Source: an uncultured Alistipes sp. (GTDB lineage Bacteria > Bacteroidota > Bacteroidia > Bacteroidales > Rikenellaceae). From it: a stretch of DNA of 64,000 bases. This document shows, piece after piece, positions 35,780 through 45,417 of this stretch. The translations under genes and the position numbers were made by a program. The stretch is taken from contig CANQDE010000001.1 in NCBI GenBank assembly GCA_947591475.1, positions 372,001-436,000 on the forward strand. The letters run 5' to 3'. Numbering within the stretch: the stretch's first letter is position 1; every line of letters begins with the position of its first letter. Under the pieces are notes generated by a model, which worked only from the letters and a program-made list of their open reading frames with translations, was not told where the DNA came from and made no database searches.

Positions 35780-37765
35780 ATGAAAAACATCTCGACGAAC
35801 AGGATTCCCTGTTTCCGGCGATGGAACCGCAAGGGCTGGTCGGTCTTTGCGAGCCTTCATCGTCAGGTAACGATCGGAGTGCTTTCGGTGTCGATGTCCA
35901 TTCTCTTGCTGTCTGCCCAGCACGTCGCTGCGCAGGAGGCCGATTCGACGGTCGTCCGTTCGTTGCGGATCGACGAGGTCGGCATCTCGGGGAGCCAAAG
36001 CTCCCCGATGCGCAACGTGTTGGCGGTAACTCCGCTTTTCGATCGGAAAGCGCAGGCTGCGGCCCCTGTCCAGACTTTGGAAGCCGCGCTGCGTCTGACG
36101 CCGTCGATCGACCTGCGGGAGCGAGGCGGCAAGGGCGCACAAGCGGACATCTCCATCCGGGGCGGCTCTTTCGATCAGACGATGGTGCTGTTGAACGGCA
36201 TCGACTTCACCGATGCCCGCACCGGACATCAATCCCACTCGCTGCCGGTCGATCTGGAAGCGATTTCGGCCATTGAGCTGGTCGACGGATTGCCCGGGGT
36301 CGGCGCGTATGCCGGTGCGGTGAATATCCGCACGGCTCCGCTGATGCCCGATTATCTGCGATTCGATGCTTCGGGCGGCAGTTACGGCTACGGGTATGCC
36401 AACCTCTCCGGTGCGGTAACCGGCCAACGGTTTTCCCTGCTCGGCGCGGTCTCTTATCGGCGCAGCGACGGCTATCGGCACAACACCGATTTCGATAACT
36501 GCAATGCGTTCGTGCGAGCGACTTGGGAGACGCAGCGGGCCGGTTATTTCGAATTCCAGACCGGTTACCAAACGCGCGAATTCGGTTCCAACGGGTTCTA
36601 TGCCGCCTACAATCCCGATCAGTGGGAGCGCACCTCTACGGCGTTGGCTTCGTTACGGTGGCGAAAGGAGGTCGGCCGTTTTTCGGTCGGAGCCTCGGCC
36701 AGCTATCGAAAAAATTTCGACCGTTACGACTGGACGCGCGGCACGGCGATGAACCGGCACAATACCGATAACGTCGGAGCCGGACTGTGGGCCGATTGCC
36801 GGTGGTCGGGCGGCGTAACGTCGTTGGGCGGAAATTATGCGTACAATCACATCTACAGTACGAATCTCGGCGAATTGCTCGATGCGCCGCACGGCGTTTA
36901 CACGCATGGCAAGGCGCGGCATACGGGCAACGTTTGGGTGCGCCATACCGTGCAGGGGCGGCGTTTCGATGCGGCGGCCTCGGCGGGGATCAGTCTGACG
37001 CCTTACGGCGAATCGGCACTCTGGAGCCTCTCCGGAGGATTCCGTCCGATGGCCGAATTTTATGTGAAAGCCGGTATCTCGCAGTCGATGCGCCTGCCGA
37101 CCTTTACCGATCTCTATTACAGTTCGCCGGCCCAAATCAACAATCTCGATTTAGTGCCGGAACATGCTGTTACTTACCACATCGACGTCGATTATACGAA
37201 GCGTTGCTGGAGCTTCCGGGCCGCGGCTTATTATCGGGCCGGACGCGACATCATCGACTGGGTGCGTCGCGAAGAGATGGGCGGTAAATGGCATTCCGAA
37301 CAGACGAGCCGCCTAAACACCTACGGCGTGGAGCTGACAGGCGTCTATGCGACGGACGAAGGCTTTTTGCGTCGGGCAGCCTTGTCGTACAGCTACACTA
37401 CGACCGACCGGAATACCGACGTTGAAGCGCAAAGTGCGATGGATTTCATGCGCCACAAGGCGGCATTGTCGGTCGAAGTGCGTTTTTTACGACGGATTTC
37501 GTTTGCGTTGACCGGCTCCGTCTATGACCGGAACGGCAGTTATACGGATTATCCGATTGCCGGCAATTCGCAGGTAAAAACGTTGCGCGACTTCAAGCCC
37601 TACTTCCTGTTGGACGGCCGATTGTCTTGGGCGAAAGGCATTTGCCGATTGTATGTCGATGCCACGAACCTGACGGATACCCGCTATTGCGATATGGGCG
37701 GCATCCCGTTGCCCGGAACGTGGATCACGGGCGGTATGACGCTGACCATCGGCATGCGTCGGTAA
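35780..37765 (+). CDS. TonB-dependent receptor of unknown substrate
   Basis: From ATG 35780 (MKNISTNRIPCF) the protein has 661 residues. A long n-region is followed by a hydrophobic signal ending near QHVAAQ, then a TonB-box-like RSLRIDEVGISG. The plug includes TLEAALRLTPSIDLRERGGKGAQADISIRGGSFDQTMVLLNGIDF and GLPGVGAYAGAVNI. Barrel strands end TGGMTLTIGMRR, where a terminal aromatic residue is replaced by Arg. It resembles BtuB-type cobalamin/iron-chelate receptors in size, but there is no riboswitch or ferric regulator site to identify the ligand. In-frame codons from 35684 overlap the promoter and hairpin and were rejected. Confidence 0.88.
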   Translation: MKNISTNRIPCFRRWNRKGWSVFASLHRQVTIGVLSVSMSILLLSAQHVAAQEADSTVVRSLRIDEVGISGSQSSPMRNVLAVTPLFDRKAQAAAPVQTLEAALRLTPSIDLRERGGKGAQADISIRGGSFDQTMVLLNGIDFTDARTGHQSHSLPVDLEAISAIELVDGLPGVGAYAGAVNIRTAPLMPDYLRFDASGGSYGYGYANLSGAVTGQRFSLLGAVSYRRSDGYRHNTDFDNCNAFVRATWETQRAGYFEFQTGYQTREFGSNGFYAAYNPDQWERTSTALASLRWRKEVGRFSVGASASYRKNFDRYDWTRGTAMNRHNTDNVGAGLWADCRWSGGVTSLGGNYAYNHIYSTNLGELLDAPHGVYTHGKARHTGNVWVRHTVQGRRFDAAASAGISLTPYGESALWSLSGGFRPMAEFYVKAGISQSMRLPTFTDLYYSSPAQINNLDLVPEHAVTYHIDVDYTKRCWSFRAAAYYRAGRDIIDWVRREEMGGKWHSEQTSRLNTYGVELTGVYATDEGFLRRAALSYSYTTTDRNTDVEAQSAMDFMRHKAALSVEVRFLRRISFALTGSVYDRNGSYTDYPIAGNSQVKTLRDFKPYFLLDGRLSWAKGICRLYVDATNLTDTRYCDMGGIPLPGTWITGGMTLTIGMRR

Positions 37766-37777
37766 ACCGTATATGAA

Positions 37778-37806
37778 AACATCCCCGCTCAGCGAGCGGG
37801 GATGTT
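37778..37806. terminator. Bidirectional terminator between TonB receptor and porin
   Basis: Perfect 13-pair stem AACATCCCCGCTC / GAGCGGGGATGTT around AGC, flanked by AAAA on the left and TTTT a few bases to the right. Confidence 0.8.
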
Positions 37807-37829
37807 GCGTTTTACAGCGCCTTCCGGCA

Positions 37830-39182
37830 TCAGAAGTTGTATTGCAGAAGAACTTGTGCGCGGTTGGCATGGTTCTTCATTCCGTCCATGTTCTTGCGCG
37901 TGCCGTAGAGATATTCGGCGGCCAATTTGCAGCGCGGGGTCATCGAATAGAAGATATTGCCGAAGATATACTGTCCTTGACGGTATTCGTCGTTGGCGAA
38001 ATAACCGTTTTTGTGCTCGATGCGAACCATCGAGTAACCGCCCGAGAGGGCGACCCGACGCGACAGGTTGATCTGCGCTGCTGCCTGCCATCCCCACATC
38101 GGCATGGTCTGGATCTGTTCGGGATTCGCCGGATTGGGCGTGAAGTCGAGGCCGGCTCCCTTCAAATCTTGGATGTACGGCGTGATGCCCTCGCCGTAAA
38201 TACCGTTCATGAAGAACTGGAGCCAGTGGCACAGGTTGATATGACCGCTGAATTGGGTGCCCCAACCGAACAGCGAGGTGTTCTTGCCGGTGCGGAGGTT
38301 GTGAGCATACATATTGCGGAATACGGCCGATGCACGAAGATGGCTTTCACGGTTGGCGCCCCAAGCTACTTGCAGGTAGACCGGAAAGTCGGGCATGCGT
38401 TGCGGCAGCGGTGCGAAATAATCGTTGTAGGTGGCGCTTACGTTGGGCATTTCGGCTGCCAGACCGAAGGTCAGGTGGTCGCGTGCGAAGGAGACTTCGT
38501 AACGCAGCATCGTCGCGAATTGGAGGTTGTAGGCGTTGGGCCCTTGGAAGTCGATCGTCGTGGGTGCTGCTTGCAGGTCGCAGAAGGTGGTGATGTCGCG
38601 ACCGATCGTAAAGCCTTTGAACGAGACGTAGGCCGAACGCAGACGGGGAACATAGCTGCCTTGGGCACCGCCCCGGAAGTCGCCGTCGACGTAGACCACG
38701 ATGCGTCCCAGCGCACGGGTGTTGGCAATGGCTTTCAGGAAGAGGCGCGACGTCGAAGCGTCCATCGTCAGTTTCTGGCGGTTGGCATAGTTGCTGGTGA
38801 TGGGAATATCGTAAGGCACGAAATCGAGATTATCCACGATTCCTTCGAACTCGTAGGCCGTGCGCAGTGCGATGTAACCGCCCAAGGCGAACGAGAACTT
38901 GTTGTTTTTGCTTGCGAAGACGAATTGCGGAAGTTCCGTCTGCTGGAAGCCCGGACGATGGGTCTCCAAATAGTCCTGCGTCGCTCCCTCGGCAGCCAGA
39001 CGATTGAGCGCCGCTACCTGTTGGGCCGCACATACGTCGGAATAGACCGTGTCCACCTGATGCATGGAGATCAGATAGACCGTCGGCGTATATTCGCCGT
39101 TCCGTGCGGATCGCATGCGGTGTTGCGCCGAGGCGGTTGTGGCCAGTAACAACGCCACGATCAAAAGTCGAAATGTTTTCAT
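37830..39182 (-). CDS. DcaP-like outer-membrane porin
   Basis: From ATG 39182 (MKTFRLLIVALLLATTASAQ) the protein has 450 residues with a clear signal peptide. A short coiled-coil-like region is followed by an amphipathic strand pattern: KFSFALGGYIALRTAYEFEG, RLFLKAIANTRALGRIVVYVDGDFRG, RSAYVSFKGFTIGRDITTFCD, and a terminal QVLLQYNF with the C-terminal Phe of barrel proteins. The order resembles the DcaP trimeric porin family of Bacteroidota. It probably passes small solutes. A monocistronic gene facing the TonB receptor. Confidence 0.75.
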   Translation of the reverse strand: MKTFRLLIVALLLATTASAQHRMRSARNGEYTPTVYLISMHQVDTVYSDVCAAQQVAALNRLAAEGATQDYLETHRPGFQQTELPQFVFASKNNKFSFALGGYIALRTAYEFEGIVDNLDFVPYDIPITSNYANRQKLTMDASTSRLFLKAIANTRALGRIVVYVDGDFRGGAQGSYVPRLRSAYVSFKGFTIGRDITTFCDLQAAPTTIDFQGPNAYNLQFATMLRYEVSFARDHLTFGLAAEMPNVSATYNDYFAPLPQRMPDFPVYLQVAWGANRESHLRASAVFRNMYAHNLRTGKNTSLFGWGTQFSGHINLCHWLQFFMNGIYGEGITPYIQDLKGAGLDFTPNPANPEQIQTMPMWGWQAAAQINLSRRVALSGGYSMVRIEHKNGYFANDEYRQGQYIFGNIFYSMTPRCKLAAEYLYGTRKNMDGMKNHANRAQVLLQYNF

Positions 39183-39327
39183 AAGCCGAATCAATTTGGT
39201 TTTTAATGAACTTGTTCTGTTTTGTTTTTGGATTACAGCCAGTTAATACTCACCGTGGGTTTTGCAAGTTGTATGCCAAATAATCGTGCACGGATTTTGA
39301 TTTTTAGAGCGGCTCGGCCTTTTTTAT

Positions 39328-39335
39328 TAACTTTG
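39328..39335 (+). promoter_or_regulatory. Promoter -7 box for the metallophosphoesterase gene
   Basis: TAACTTTG matches TAnnTTTG, 42 bases before the ATG at 39378. The -33 element is unclear. It is divergent from the porin gene. Confidence 0.5.
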
Positions 39336-39377
39336 CATCGCGAAAAAACGTTTGTCCGTATATATTTAAGGTGTGTT

Positions 39378-40541
39378 ATGACTTTCCTCTTTTTCTTCAT
39401 TCTGTTGTTTCTGACGGCGGTCGCCGCCGATTATTACTTTTGGCGGCGGCACCGTGCTTCGCTGCGCCGGCATCGGTGGTTTGCCGTGTGGATGGTCGGC
39501 AGCCATTTGCCGCTGCTCGTCATGATTCTTTCCGGATGGCTGGCCCGCGACAATACGACCGGTTTGATGTTTGTCAGTATATGGCTGTTCTGGAGTTGGC
39601 TGTTTTTGACGCTGCCGCGATTGGTCTATTATCTCTTTCGGCGGATGCACCTGCCTCGCGCGGGAATCGTGCTCGGCGTCGGTGTGGCCGGTTTGTTGAT
39701 TTGGGGCGCGACGATCGGACGCACGACGCTGCACGTCAGTCGGACGGAAATTTGCTCGGCGAAGCTCCCTGCGGCCTTCGACGGATTCCGCATCGTACAG
39801 CTCTCCGATATGCACATCGGTACGTTGGTCTCGCCGGAACGGGAGTTGCAGCGGATCGTCGACAGCGTGGAAGCGTTGCAGCCCGATTTGATCGTCTTTA
39901 CCGGCGACCTCGTCAATATCCGCTCTTCGGAATTGAATGACCGGATTGCGGCTATCCTGCGCGGATTGCGCGCCCCTTACGGGATATTTTCCGTAACCGG
40001 CAACCACGATGCGGGCGTCTATATCAAGGATTCGATTCGTCATCCGGCGGCTGAGAGTTTGCAGGAGGTGATCGCTTGGCAGCGGCGATTGGGATGGCAG
40101 GTGTTGGAGGATACGACGGTCTATCTGACCCGAAGCGGGGACAGCGTTTCGTTTTCCGGCATCTCGTTCGACCCGGCGCTGCGCAAAAAACGGCACGATT
40201 CGGAACTTCCTCCGGCCCGACTGGATGTCGTCTATCGCGGCGTGCCCGATTCGTTGTTCAACATCACGGCGGTGCATCTTCCGCAACTTTGGACGCAGGT
40301 GCTCGATTTCGGATACGGCGATCTGACGCTCGCCGGTCATGTCCATTCGATGCAGATGAAGCTGCGGATTTTCGGCTGCTCGTTCTCTCCGGCACGGCTG
40401 CTTTACAAACGGTGGAGCGGACGTTACGATGATGGGCCCCGTACCTTATATATCAACGACGGAACCGGATATGTCCTCTATCCGATGCGATTGGGCGCTT
40501 GGCCCGAAATCTCTTTGATAACGCTTCGACGATGCGAGTAA
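39378..40541 (+). CDS. Membrane-anchored metallophosphoesterase
   Basis: A 387-residue protein with about four N-terminal membrane helices (residues 1-115) and a C-terminal calcineurin-like phosphoesterase domain. Metal ligands are visible in order: VQLSDMHIG, FTGDLVN, VTGNHDAGVY and LAGHVHSMQM. Relatives (YkuE/YaeI type) remove phosphate from membrane lipids such as UDP-sugar or undecaprenyl intermediates, but the substrate here is not readable. The active site probably faces the periplasm. It overlaps the next gene by 10 bases. Upstream in-frame ATG codons from 39222 overlap the promoter and were not used. Confidence 0.88.
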   Translation: MTFLFFFILLFLTAVAADYYFWRRHRASLRRHRWFAVWMVGSHLPLLVMILSGWLARDNTTGLMFVSIWLFWSWLFLTLPRLVYYLFRRMHLPRAGIVLGVGVAGLLIWGATIGRTTLHVSRTEICSAKLPAAFDGFRIVQLSDMHIGTLVSPERELQRIVDSVEALQPDLIVFTGDLVNIRSSELNDRIAAILRGLRAPYGIFSVTGNHDAGVYIKDSIRHPAAESLQEVIAWQRRLGWQVLEDTTVYLTRSGDSVSFSGISFDPALRKKRHDSELPPARLDVVYRGVPDSLFNITAVHLPQLWTQVLDFGYGDLTLAGHVHSMQMKLRIFGCSFSPARLLYKRWSGRYDDGPRTLYINDGTGYVLYPMRLGAWPEISLITLRRCE

Positions 40542-41608
40542 CCCTCTCTTTCGCTACGACTGCCGACGGCTTTTTAGATGATACGTCGTCGCAGCGGTTG
40601 ATGATTTCCACGCCCGAAGATTGGGCGGCGGTAGGTCGTTTGCGGGCCGATTGCGATGCGATTCTCGTCGGCGCGGAGACGCTTCGCCGCGACAATCCGG
40701 CCTTGCTGCTGCGCGATGAATCGGCGCGTCGGCGGCGGATAGCAGCCGGTTTGCGACCCGACGGGACAAAGGTAACGCTGACCGCTTCGGGGCGGCTCGA
40801 TCCTTCGCTGCGCTTTTTTACGGAGGGTGATGCGGATCGTTTCGTCTTTTCGACGCACGACCTGCCTGCCTTGCGCGATCGGGCTACGGTCATCGCATCC
40901 GATGAACCGCTGACCGCTCGCCGGATTGTTACGGAACTCGAAAAACGGGGCATCGGCCATTTGTTGGTCGAAGGCGGTGCGCATGTTTTGCGGATGTTTC
41001 TGGATGAAGGAATGGCCGATACGGTGCGGGCGGCGGTCAATCCGGCCCTGACGCTCGGCGGCGCCGGATACGCCCGATTCGCCTTCCGACCGCCGGCCGG
41101 AACAGCGTGCACGACCGAAAATCTGGGCGGTATGCGCGTAACGATTTGTGAGCTGCATCCCGATACGACGGCGGAAGATCGGCTGCGGCTTCGTCAGGCG
41201 ATCGAAGCGAGCCGCCATGTTGTGCCCTGTCCCACCTCTTATCGGGTAGGGGCCGTGATAGTTACCCGCAAGGGCGAAATTTTCACGGGCTATACGCACG
41301 AACATTCCGCCACGCACCATGCCGAGCAGGAAGCGGTCGTCAAGGCATTGGCTGCCGGTGCGGATTTGCGGGGCGGGGCGATCTACTCTTCGATGGAACC
41401 CTGTTCGCGTCGGGCCAGCGAACCGGAAAGCTGTACGCAGATGATTATCCGTCTCGGATTCGCCCATGTGGCATTCGCACTTTATGAACCGGCTCGTTTC
41501 GTCGATTGCCGCGGGGCGCTCACGCTGCGCGAAGCCGGAATCGACGTCCGGGCCTATTCCGATTTGGGCGACGAGGTGCGGGCTGTCAACGCCCATCTTT
41601 GGCATTGA
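40532..41608 (+). CDS. ribD: RibD-like bifunctional reductase-deaminase with reversed domain order
   Basis: A 358-residue cytoplasmic protein. Residues 1-208 are a RibD C-terminal/DHFR-like reductase (TLSFATTADGFLDD, ILVGAETLRRDNPALL, HLLVEGGAHVLRMFLDEG). Residues 215-358 are a zinc cytidine/deoxycytidylate-type deaminase with HAE at 263-265 and zinc cysteines Cys291 and Cys301 (MEPCSRRASEPESC). Together these are the two activities of RibD, which deaminates then reduces the pyrimidine intermediate of riboflavin synthesis. Standard RibD has the deaminase first; here it is last. Symbol is tentative, as a related pyrimidine pathway is possible. It is translationally coupled to the phosphoesterase. 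Confidence 0.75.
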   Translation: MRVTLSFATTADGFLDDTSSQRLMISTPEDWAAVGRLRADCDAILVGAETLRRDNPALLLRDESARRRRIAAGLRPDGTKVTLTASGRLDPSLRFFTEGDADRFVFSTHDLPALRDRATVIASDEPLTARRIVTELEKRGIGHLLVEGGAHVLRMFLDEGMADTVRAAVNPALTLGGAGYARFAFRPPAGTACTTENLGGMRVTICELHPDTTAEDRLRLRQAIEASRHVVPCPTSYRVGAVIVTRKGEIFTGYTHEHSATHHAEQEAVVKALAAGADLRGGAIYSSMEPCSRRASEPESCTQMIIRLGFAHVAFALYEPARFVDCRGALTLREAGIDVRAYSDLGDEVRAVNAHLWH

Positions 41609-41741
41609 GATCGTTCGGATCGTTTTAATTGTGTACGGAACGGGCCGAAACGGTCGGTCGCGTTCGGAAATGTCGTTCTATTTGCAGGAACCGTCTTTCG
41701 GATGCCGGAACATGCTGTTTTCGGTCGCTAACGATTGACGG

Positions 41742-43241
41742 ATGAAGATTCGTTTACAACATTTGCTCGTCGGACTGGCGGTGGGGTTTTCTGTACCGGC
41801 CGCAGCCCGAACGTCCGCATCGCCGGAGCGCTCGGATACGCTTCCGGTTTATCGCACGTTGACGCTCGAAGAGGCGTTGATGCTCATGTTTACGGAAAAT
41901 TCCGCCCTCAAAGCCGCAGCTCACGAAGAACATGCCGCAGCCCAACAACGGCGGGCCGCCATCGGTTTGCGCGCACCGCAAATCGACGTAACCGGCGCCT
42001 ATGCCTATCTTTCGAAGGATATCGGTTTCGATTTCAACGGGTTGAAGGTTCCGGTAACCGAGCTTTCTGGAAAATTGCTCCCGTTGATTCCCGAAGGGTT
42101 GCGACCCGAGATAACCGGTTTTGTCGGCCAGTTGACGAAGGCCGATTGGTTTCTGGAGTTGCAAAATCGCAGCGTCGGCACCATCGGTGGCGAGGTGAGC
42201 CTCCCGATCTGGTTGGGCGGAAAGATCAATGCGGCCAACCGTGCCGCCGAAATCAACGAACAGAGCGTCGGCGAACAGAGCCGACAGACCCGCAACGCCC
42301 TCGTCTCCGAATTGGTCGAACGTTATTTCGGACTGGCGCTTGCCAAACAGGTCGTCGAGGTACGGCGTCGGGTGGTCGACGGGGTGCGGCGGCATCTGGC
42401 GGATGCCGAGGCGCTCGAACGCGACGGCATGATTGCTCGGAGCGAACGGCTCTATGTAGAGTTCAAGCTGGCCGAAGCCGAACGCGATTTTTCCGATGCT
42501 CGGCTTCAGATGCAAACCGTCGCTACCGCGCTGAACAACACGCTGGGGCGCAGCGATGACTGGATGCCGTTGACAGCGATGTTTCTGCTCGACGGGCTCG
42601 AACCGATGGACTATTTCCGCCAATCGGCGCTCGACTATAATCCGTTGTTGCAGCAGGTGGAGTTGAAATACCGCTTGGCCGAAGAGGGCGTCAAAGTGCA
42701 ACGGGCCGATTTCCTGCCGCAGGTCGCGGCGGTCGGCGGCGGAACGTTCTACAATTATCAGGTTTCGGGCCTTGTGCCGCGTTGGGCGATCGGGGTCGGC
42801 GTGCGAATCAAAATTTTCGACGGTTTGAGCCGTGAGTACCATTATTCGGCGGCCCGGGCGACGGTTCGTCGCGTCGGCGAATTGCAGTTGCAGGCGGAAC
42901 GCGACATCGCGGTGCTGGTCGAGCAACTCTACAACGAATTGATGAACTGCCGCAACCGGATGCGTTCGCTCGATGCTTCGCTGGCATTCGCCGAATCCTA
43001 TCTCAAGATGAAAGACGCCGCTTTTCGCGAAGGGATGGCCACCTCGACCGAGTTGATCGACGCCGAACTGGATTTGGCAGGCGTACGAACCCAACGGCTT
43101 CAGAATGCCTACGACTACGATCGGCTGTTGGCCCGACTGCTGGAAGCGGCCGGCATCAGCCACGAATTTCCGGATTATCTTCGTCGGCCGGATGTCGTAG
43201 TCGTCCTGTTCGATAAAAATCAAACCGACCATGAATCGTAA
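41742..43241 (+). CDS. TolC-family outer-membrane efflux protein
   Basis: A 499-residue protein with a signal peptide ending near PAAA. Two repeats of long amphipathic helices carry the TolC-family pattern: TLTLEEALMLMFTENSALKAAAHEE near the start, LPIWLGGKINAANRAAEIN, and in the second half ALDYNPLLQQVELKYRLAEEGVKVQRADFLPQVAAVGGGTFYNY. It should form a trimeric channel crossing the outer membrane and periplasm. First gene of a four-gene export operon (channel, adaptor and two permeases). The 133 bases upstream contain nothing I can identify. Confidence 0.92.
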   Translation: MKIRLQHLLVGLAVGFSVPAAARTSASPERSDTLPVYRTLTLEEALMLMFTENSALKAAAHEEHAAAQQRRAAIGLRAPQIDVTGAYAYLSKDIGFDFNGLKVPVTELSGKLLPLIPEGLRPEITGFVGQLTKADWFLELQNRSVGTIGGEVSLPIWLGGKINAANRAAEINEQSVGEQSRQTRNALVSELVERYFGLALAKQVVEVRRRVVDGVRRHLADAEALERDGMIARSERLYVEFKLAEAERDFSDARLQMQTVATALNNTLGRSDDWMPLTAMFLLDGLEPMDYFRQSALDYNPLLQQVELKYRLAEEGVKVQRADFLPQVAAVGGGTFYNYQVSGLVPRWAIGVGVRIKIFDGLSREYHYSAARATVRRVGELQLQAERDIAVLVEQLYNELMNCRNRMRSLDASLAFAESYLKMKDAAFREGMATSTELIDAELDLAGVRTQRLQNAYDYDRLLARLLEAAGISHEFPDYLRRPDVVVVLFDKNQTDHES

Positions 43242-44241
43242 AAACACTTTCGGAATTCTTCTTGCGGCGGTCGTCATCGTCGGCTCCGTGCTGCTCATCA
43301 GTCGTTACATTACCCGTCGGACGCCGATGATCGTGCAGGGCACGGTGGAGTGTACGACCTATCGGGCCTCGTCGAAAATTCCGGGCCGCATTGCGACGAT
43401 GCTCGTCGAACAGGGCGAGCGGGTGGAGCAGGGGCAGTTGCTCTACACCCTCACCACGCCCGAATTGAATGCCAAGCTGCAACAGGCCGAGGCGGTGAAG
43501 ACGGCTGCTTCGGCCCTCGACGCTGCGGCTTTGGCCGGAGCGCGGACGCAGCAGATTCAGGCGGCCAAAAATATCTGGCAAAAGGCGCAGGCCGGTACCG
43601 AGTTGGCGCGAAAAACCTATGACCGCGTGAAGAACTTGTATGAACAAGGGGTCGTGCCGGCGCAAAAATTGGACGAAGCGACGGCCAATTATCAGGCGAT
43701 GCAGGCTACGGAGCAGGCGGCCCATGCGGAATACCAACTGGCTCTGTCGGGCGCTCGCAAGGAGGACAAGGAGGCGGCCGCAGCGCGCGTGCTCCAAGCG
43801 CAGGGCGCGGTCGCCGAAGTGGAATCCTACATCGGCGATGCAAGGGTCTATGCGCCGATAACGGGCGAGGTGTCGAGCGTCATCGCCGAAGCCGGTGAGT
43901 TGGTGGGCGAGGGGTATCCGGTCGTCGCTATTCTCGATTTGTCCGACCGCTGGGTGCTTTTCAATATCAAGGAGACACTGCTGCCGGGCATCCGCATCGG
44001 CACCCGCATGGCAAGTTATGTTCCGGCCTTGGATCGCGACGTCGAATTGGAGGTCTCCTATATCTCCGCCCAAGCCGATTTTGCAACATGGTCGGCGACG
44101 CGCACGCAGGGCGGATTCGACATCCGCACCTTCGCCGTGAAGGCGAAACCCGTGTCGGAAAACGAATTGCGTCCGGGCATGAGCGTCTTGGTGGATTGGG
44201 ATAAGATCGACCGACCGCCGAAAAAAGCGCGCCGCCGATGA
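43231..44241 (+). CDS. HlyD-family membrane fusion protein
   Basis: A 336-residue periplasmic adaptor: one membrane helix (about 8-25), a biotinyl-lipoyl-like hairpin (GRIATMLVEQGERVEQGQLLYTL), a long coiled-coil with TYDRVKNLYEQGVVPAQKLDEATANYQ, then the second lipoyl half (VYAPITGEVSSVIAEAGELVGEGYPV) and a beta-barrel domain ending LRPGMSVLVDWDKID. It links the inner-membrane permeases to the TolC channel. The start overlaps the TolC stop by 11 bases. Confidence 0.93.
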   Translation: MNRKNTFGILLAAVVIVGSVLLISRYITRRTPMIVQGTVECTTYRASSKIPGRIATMLVEQGERVEQGQLLYTLTTPELNAKLQQAEAVKTAASALDAAALAGARTQQIQAAKNIWQKAQAGTELARKTYDRVKNLYEQGVVPAQKLDEATANYQAMQATEQAAHAEYQLALSGARKEDKEAAAARVLQAQGAVAEVESYIGDARVYAPITGEVSSVIAEAGELVGEGYPVVAILDLSDRWVLFNIKETLLPGIRIGTRMASYVPALDRDVELEVSYISAQADFATWSATRTQGGFDIRTFAVKAKPVSENELRPGMSVLVDWDKIDRPPKKARRR

Positions 44242-45416
44242 TCGGGTTCCTGCATCATACGGCCACCGCGGCCCGTCGTGAAATCGGTCGAATCGCCGAT
44301 CTGCGGATGTATCGGGTGTTGCTGTTCTATTTGCCGCTGGTCGCATTCGGTTTTTTCGCCCTGTTTTTCAGCAAGGGAGTAGCCCGCAACATTCCGATCG
44401 CCGTGGTCGATAACGACCATACGGCACTTTCGCGAAAGTTGATCGAGATGATCGATGCGGCACCGACCCCCTATGTCGCCTATTCCGCGCAGTCGATGGC
44501 CGAGGGCGAACGAATGATGCGCGAAGGGGCGATCATGGCCGTCGTGCTGATTCCCGCCGATTTCGAGAAAAAACTGCTCGGAAATGTGCCGGCACCGGCG
44601 GAGGCTTACATCACTGGAACAAACATCACGGTCAACGGCTTGTTGTCGAAAGACATCCAGACCGTCGTAACGACCTTTTCGGCCGGCGTGCAGCTGCAAC
44701 TGTTCACGGCACGCGGCATGGCCGAAGAGGAGGCAATGGCGCAGATTCTGCCCGTTCGGTTCAATCGGCATATCCTGTTCAATCCCTACATCAATTACGG
44801 CTATTATCTGGCCCCGAGCTTTATGCCCATGATGTTGTTGATACTGACGGTCATGGTTTCGGTCTTTGCGATCGGCACCGAACTCAAATACGGCACGGCC
44901 CGCGAATGGCTGCATTGTGGCGGAGACTCGATGGCGGCGGCGTTGACCGGCAAGCTGCTACCCGTTACGGCGATTCTCGTGTTGCAGGCGTTCGTCATGC
45001 TATTCATCCTAATCGGAATTGTCGGGGTGCCGTTGAACGGAAGTTTTGTCGTTATGGTCATCGGCACGCTCTGTTTCCTTTTGGGCTATCAGGCGCTTTC
45101 CGTTTTGATTGTCGCCCTGTTGGCCAACATGCGGTTGGCGCTTTCGTTGGGCGGCGGCTATTCGGTGCTGGCTTTTACCTTTTCGGGGCTGACCTTTCCG
45201 GTCATGGCGATGTGGACGCCGATGCGTTGGTTGAGCCGCTGCTTCCCGTTCACCTACTACACGGATTTGTTCATCGACCAGATGCTGCGCGGGGCTCCGG
45301 CCGTCTATTCGCTGCCGGATTTAGGGTATATGTCGCTGTTCGCCGTGCTGCCGATGCTCGTGCTGCCTCGGCTGCGCAAGGTTTGTACGGATCCGAATTA
45401 CTGGGGGAGAGCGTGA
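44238..45416 (+). CDS. ABC-2 type permease, first of pair
   Basis: A 392-residue inner-membrane protein: one N-terminal helix (about 27-46), a large periplasmic region beginning IPIAVVDNDHTALSRKLIEMID, and five C-terminal helices, the layout of YbhS/YhhJ-type ABC-2 permeases. FNPYINYGYYLAPSFMPMMLL marks entry to the second helix. It overlaps the adaptor gene by four bases (ATGA). No ATP-binding subunit is encoded in the operon; one must be supplied from elsewhere, or the pair works unusually. Confidence 0.88.
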   Translation: MIGFLHHTATAARREIGRIADLRMYRVLLFYLPLVAFGFFALFFSKGVARNIPIAVVDNDHTALSRKLIEMIDAAPTPYVAYSAQSMAEGERMMREGAIMAVVLIPADFEKKLLGNVPAPAEAYITGTNITVNGLLSKDIQTVVTTFSAGVQLQLFTARGMAEEEAMAQILPVRFNRHILFNPYINYGYYLAPSFMPMMLLILTVMVSVFAIGTELKYGTAREWLHCGGDSMAAALTGKLLPVTAILVLQAFVMLFILIGIVGVPLNGSFVVMVIGTLCFLLGYQALSVLIVALLANMRLALSLGGGYSVLAFTFSGLTFPVMAMWTPMRWLSRCFPFTYYTDLFIDQMLRGAPAVYSLPDLGYMSLFAVLPMLVLPRLRKVCTDPNYWGRA

Positions 45417-45417
45417 T

